A stretch of DNA of 64,000 nucleotides. Source: Trichobilharzia regenti. Taxonomy: Eukaryota > Platyhelminthes > Trematoda > Strigeidida > Schistosomatidae. The notes below the pieces were generated by a model that searched no databases, had not been told where the DNA came from, and saw only the letters and a list, made by a program, of their open reading frames with translations. The translations under genes and the position numbers were made by a program. The stretch covers positions 1 to 64,000 of the forward strand of contig CALYDD020000422.1 of the NCBI GenBank assembly GCA_944472135.2, read 5' to 3'. This document shows positions 59,981 to 64,000 of the stretch, one piece after another; within the stretch, counting starts at the first letter, position 1; every line of letters starts with the position of its first letter.

Positions 59981-60340
59981 TTTTTCTCTCCCTGGGCATG
60001 ATTGGCCGGATAACAGGTTGTTGGTTCATTCGCCGTCCTACAATATTCCTTGTCACCTGTCGTTTCCTTCAGGTCATCTTGTTTCTGCGTCACTGGAATT
60101 CAGCTGTCTTATATATGCATATGTATGACAAGATGTTTGTTTTACTTAAACTGGTAGCAGGAATCGATTAGGATACATTTCAATCTTTTCAGCTCATGCT
60201 TGGACGAAGGAATTAAGTCATTTATCTGAGAAAATTTGTTTTCAAATTGTACATCAATCTCTCAGCGGTGTCAAACCTGACCACTCCTGTCACAGGACTT
60301 TTAACCGAGAGACGAAGCTTTAGGTTGTTTCTTCTCTAAG

Positions 60341-60797
60341 TGATATGTATCACTATATATATTTATGTGTGTGTGTGTATGTTGGTCTCTCTTTCTGTTT
60401 GCTCGCTTAGTCTGTGACCATTTCACTTGTATGAACCTGTCTGCTTTAACAATGTATATTCCATTTATATTATATATAATATGAGTGTTTGTTGACAGTC
60501 CGTTGCTTAGTGACATATATCCATATATGGTGGTTTGACATGTCTGCTATATATTTTGCTATATATATATTTCGTTCACACATTTTGTGTGAACTACTTT
60601 ACTTACTTACCACTTTGGTGTGAGACCATTTATTTTCGTCTCCTTGTGTTTGGACAATAGAAGTATCATCGCAAACCTAGTGGTCTTCTGATTTCCGCCT
60701 TCTTTTGTCAGGACTATTAATTTCTCGACCAGACCATAACAATAACTTAGCGACGAGTACATAACAATTTGGCGACGGGGAAAACTAGTACATAACA
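60341..60797. mobile_element. Solo LTR of a retrovirus-like (Gypsy-type?) retrotransposon
   Basis: A 457-bp insertion present only in copy C. It starts TGATATGT and ends ACATAACA (TG...CA ends with imperfect terminal inverted repeats). CTAAG flanks it on both sides (60,336-60,340 and 60,798-60,802), where L has the site once. TTGGCGACG near the end resembles the boundary sequence of schistosome Gypsy-type LTRs. A GT microsatellite lies near 60,367. No internal coding region remains. Orientation is probably plus, from the placement of TTGGCGACG. Confidence 0.85.
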
Positions 60798-62019
60798 CTA
60801 AGCATACAGAGGAAAAGTTAAAACTGTACCGATTGTAGCCAACTGAAAGATTAGTTTAGGTTGTTCATGTATCTAAGATCAATTTTGTGTTTAAGAGGCT
60901 ATTTTCTCCTCATCAAATGGAATCTCTTGAAGCATATATATTTGGGAACTGGAGAGAAATGTTGCTCAAAGATTTTATGCACCTGATTAACTTCCGAAGA
61001 GCTTGAAGGATTTATTTATTGACAATGTTAACGAAGTTATGAAGACTCGAGTAAAGAGGTAACCAAATGTGTAAATAGTGGAGTCTTAGCCCACTAAGTC
61101 GATAGATACTGGACACACAATACAACCAGATCAGGTGTTTTCGGTTATCTAACGCGCTTCTGGTAATCTATCTAGAGGTGCTCGACTACGTCCTGTATCA
61201 CTGAAGTCTTAGCAATGAATATCAGGTAAGCGGGTTTCTGTATGCAGAAAAGGTGTCTCTACCTACAGTGTTTATCTTGACCTACAATTAGGTGGTCAAA
61301 AAATCCTCCATAAACATTGGCACTTAAAATTCCTGTCACAATTTTCCCTCTTCTCTTTCCTTTGCTGTACTGATAAACATTCATTTCTGACCTTTGACGA
61401 CTTCATGACCTTTCTTATGATTTCAATTACTGTAGGTCGACGTAATGGGTTTCTAACTTGTTCTAACTTACCATATTTACAAAATCCTCTTCATTTCACT
61501 TCACTGAATTCATTATTATTTGACAGTATTCGATAACTGTTCACTGATAGTACTTTGAAATTTACACCACATCATCTTTGTTATAACACCATTGGCATTA
61601 ATGTTGTTATTATCTGTTACCCATTTCTCAGTTTATTTTTCTGTAGTATTCATACTGTCTCACACACCATTGATTACACTCAAACTCACTATCACTGATT
61701 TATTTCCTCTCATGTTCTCACTTACCATGTGATATTTAAGACGATAATAATGAAACACACCAACTGACAACTTTGCAGAATTAGTTTGTAGGTATTCTGT
61801 TGGTTTCAGGCTGCACCTCGTAATGATATCAGTTGGACAGCCGTTGAGAACCAGAGAGTAATGGATAGCTGTTTTGTCCTAGTTTGAGACTCATTTGCGG
61901 TACTCATCCACTGGATTTCTATTCTTGGTAATGACTGGTTACATGACTAAGTTGACTAGAGTTCTAGAGAGGAATCCTAACCAGTGGCGCCCATCCAGCA
62001 GGGAGTGGGAATGAAGTCC

Positions 62020-62250
62020 CGCTGCTGAAATCACGAATTAGTTGCAGTTAGCATCCATGGGTTGACCAATGAATCCAGTCACAGTGGATATGACTGAGTG
62101 GGATACGAGCTTGCCTTGTAACGGGAGGTGAAGGGTTCAGAACCCATAAGTAGCAAACCACTGATGGATCCAAAACTAGACCAACGAAACAACTGTCCGC
62201 TGTTTCCTGGTTAACAGTCTGTTATCAATCCGTGGTGTAACCTGTGAATA
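62020..62250 (+). mobile_element. Hammerhead-bearing SINE, copy C2
   Basis: Near-identical to 44,950-45,180. Confidence 0.75.
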
Positions 62251-62452
62251 ATTACTGTCCTATCCCATCTTATTCTTGTTCCACAATACGCATTTCTGAT
62301 ATGAATCTAATTTGTCGTTTACTGGCTGGCTATTGTATGCTAAAAAGCAGTTGGATTTATAACTGTAGAGTCTGTGGAAGGAAGCATTTATTGAAATCAC
62401 AATTGCTTACTCCAGCTATTTTCGAGTTTTCACTTACTATTATTGTTTTTGA

Positions 62453-62620
62453 TTACAGCTTGATTCCACACTGTATTCTTGGTACAAGTATGCCATTTTC
62501 ATTTTCAGCATGTGATATCGGTAGCCCAAATTTTACAGGCCAATCATAGATATCAGGCGTGCGTTGGCAGACCATGTGCATGATCGGCGAGAGTTCTAAC
62601 CACTGTGTCACCGACGCGCA
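62453..62620 (-). mobile_element. Second SINE family, R copy
   Basis: Near-identical to 45,383-45,550. Confidence 0.75.
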
Positions 62621-63784
62621 ATTCACACAATGATGCACCTATTGACTGAGTATTGGTTTTCAGGAGAACCAAACACACCCATCCCTGCCTCTTGCGAGAC
62701 GAAACCGGGATGCAGGATCATCCTGAGGTGGAACCACATGAGAGCCATCTCCCTCGATGGACCAATATTATAATGAATTCATGAAAACGTCTTGCAGTTC
62801 ACTTGTATAATTTACTAGTGTTTATCTAATGGAAAGAATCTGTTGATCTAATGATGAATGTGACCTTCCACAACTAATTTCTACTTGAGGTAAACAACTC
62901 ACTCATCATTGCAATTCACTAAATCAGAGAGTGGAATAACATAGATGACAAGGAATTCTCTTCGTCACAGACCTTCTAAAATAAGACTTATCATGTCTGC
63001 ATAAAGATTTATTATCCATATATTACAGACAGTTGGAGTTGTATTCACCTTATATGTTAAGCATGACCAAACAGACGTATATTATGAGACTTTTATATTT
63101 TAATAAAGCGCCTCAGACAGTCACAAGACTGTCAGTGTCATTTGAATGTATAATTGCGAAAACAAAATTGTCTGGGTAAACAAATTCTTTCGTCGGATGA
63201 CGACAACAATCACGATGACAATGACAAGATTGATGGTGATGGCGATATGGAATGCAGTGGAATATCAATTTGACTACTGTTTTCCCATCAAACACCAGAC
63301 AGTGAGAGGGCATATTCTCACTGTCTATAAGAAAAGACGTATTCTTCAGTCTTGCCAAAATTAAACTGTCATACCACAGCGCGACCTTGAATTTATTCAG
63401 ACAAATATATCAAAATAATGAAAAGCAAAATAACATAACGTGTGACTAATTGGTGAAGTCTAACAGCGCGCAAAATTAAATTGAAGCACTAAGGCTAGAA
63501 TTAAGTGAACATGAGGTACAAATACTGAGGATCACATTTTGATAGGAGTTATAATGGTCAGGCAAATTAGTTGAAATATACCTATGTAAATTCTCCTATA
63601 TTTCAACTGTATTTCTGGTCAGTGTGGTACAGTTAAAGAGATGGATTAGTGTTCGCCAAAGTAGACTGTACACACTCTGGAAGTCTCTCTAAACTTCGCA
63701 TTTAATGACAGAAGAAATTATGCAAGTGATATACAGTACAAAAGATTCGATAAATAATAAGTTAGTGCTAGTGGAGCAGAGCAG

Positions 63785-63940
63785 GTTGTGTGTGAGGACA
63801 GACACCATCCTGCGATAAGAGTCCTTAACAAGGACGAAACAGCAGTTCAGTGCTCCCTGGAAGGTTTAACGGTGTTTCTCCAACTGACGTCAGCTCCTAA
63901 TCAACCATGTGAGCAATCACATCCAAGCAAACCAACACCT
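63785..63940 (+). mobile_element. Hammerhead-bearing SINE fragment, copy C3
   Basis: Identical in the visible part to 46,740-46,870, with the perfect stem II and broken 5' core. Confidence 0.7.
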
Positions 63941-64000
63941 GAACTTATTACATACTCCACTGAGACGTATTTCAGTAGTAAACAAAGGCAGACGATGATG

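Larger units (their letters stand above)
51841..64000 (+). repeat. Segmental duplication, right copy (R)
   Basis: Direct copy of L with two deletions relative to it (junctions at 52,753/52,754 and 55,076/55,077) and two extra insertions (56,352-56,609 and 60,341-60,797). It extends beyond the window. Parts at the far end differ from L by only a couple of bases in more than 1 kb. Confidence 0.9.
58650..64000 (+). repeat. Triplicated block, copy C (truncated by window)
   Basis: Collinear with copies A and B. Contains the solo LTR at 60,341-60,797 and SINEs at 59,350-59,625, 62,020-62,250, 62,453-62,620 and 63,785-63,940. Confidence 0.85.

Noticed and set aside
1..64000. CRISPR arrays, operons, ribosome binding sites, rRNA genes
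   Set aside because: None seen; the gene structure and repeats are those of an animal nuclear genome.

Overview
The window looks like AT-rich nuclear DNA of a blood fluke (schistosome-type trematode). The evidence is (i) one gene whose first four introns are only 36-59 nt while the later ones are 0.8-3.5 kb, the 5'-small/3'-large pattern known from schistosomes; (ii) many tRNA-headed SINEs carrying hammerhead-ribozyme motifs, as in the schistosome Sm-alpha family; and (iii) abundant RTE-like, CR1/jockey-like and Penelope-like retroelement debris. The species cannot be named from sequence alone.

Region 1 (1-16,704). After a 3' remnant of an RTE-type retrotransposon (about 370-965) lies the only host gene I can support. 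It is an 11-exon plus-strand gene (1,938-16,704) for a GH20 beta-hexosaminidase-like protein of about 516 residues, with a signal peptide. The fold-defining motifs are all present. However, the catalytic Asp-Glu pair is Ser-Ile, and three further active-site positions (equivalents of human HEXA Trp392, Tyr421 and Glu462) are His, Ser and Thr. Two exons also each lack one nucleotide. It is either a pseudoenzyme with two sequencing errors or a young pseudogene. Its large introns hold RTE fragments and inverted-repeat (Penelope-like terminus) elements.

Region 2 (about 16,895-30,390). Repeat-dominated. A block of about 7.8 kb (copy A, 16,895-24,725) recurs, more diverged, at 42,051-48,330 (copy B) and 58,6xx-64,000 (copy C, cut by the window edge). 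The blocks contain hammerhead SINEs and fragments of at least three non-LTR families. Copy A also carries an RTE insertion with an inverted 5' piece and a CR1-like insertion.

Region 3 (30,390-64,000). A direct segmental duplication: 30,390-46,93x (L) is repeated at 51,841-64,000 (R). R lacks two L segments (31,303-33,464 and 35,787-38,795) and carries two insertions absent from L: a 457-bp solo LTR with 5-bp target duplication, and a truncated RTE copy with a perfect 25-bp 5' hairpin and 13-bp target duplication. R begins inside the 3' end of another RTE copy (50,440-51,843). Identity between L and R rises to almost complete near the window end.

No rRNA, genuine tRNA, CRISPR array or prokaryotic feature was seen. 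Almost all open frames beyond 16.7 kb are retroelement remnants. A weak chain of possible phase-1 micro-exons (25,418-31,884) is reported as speculative.
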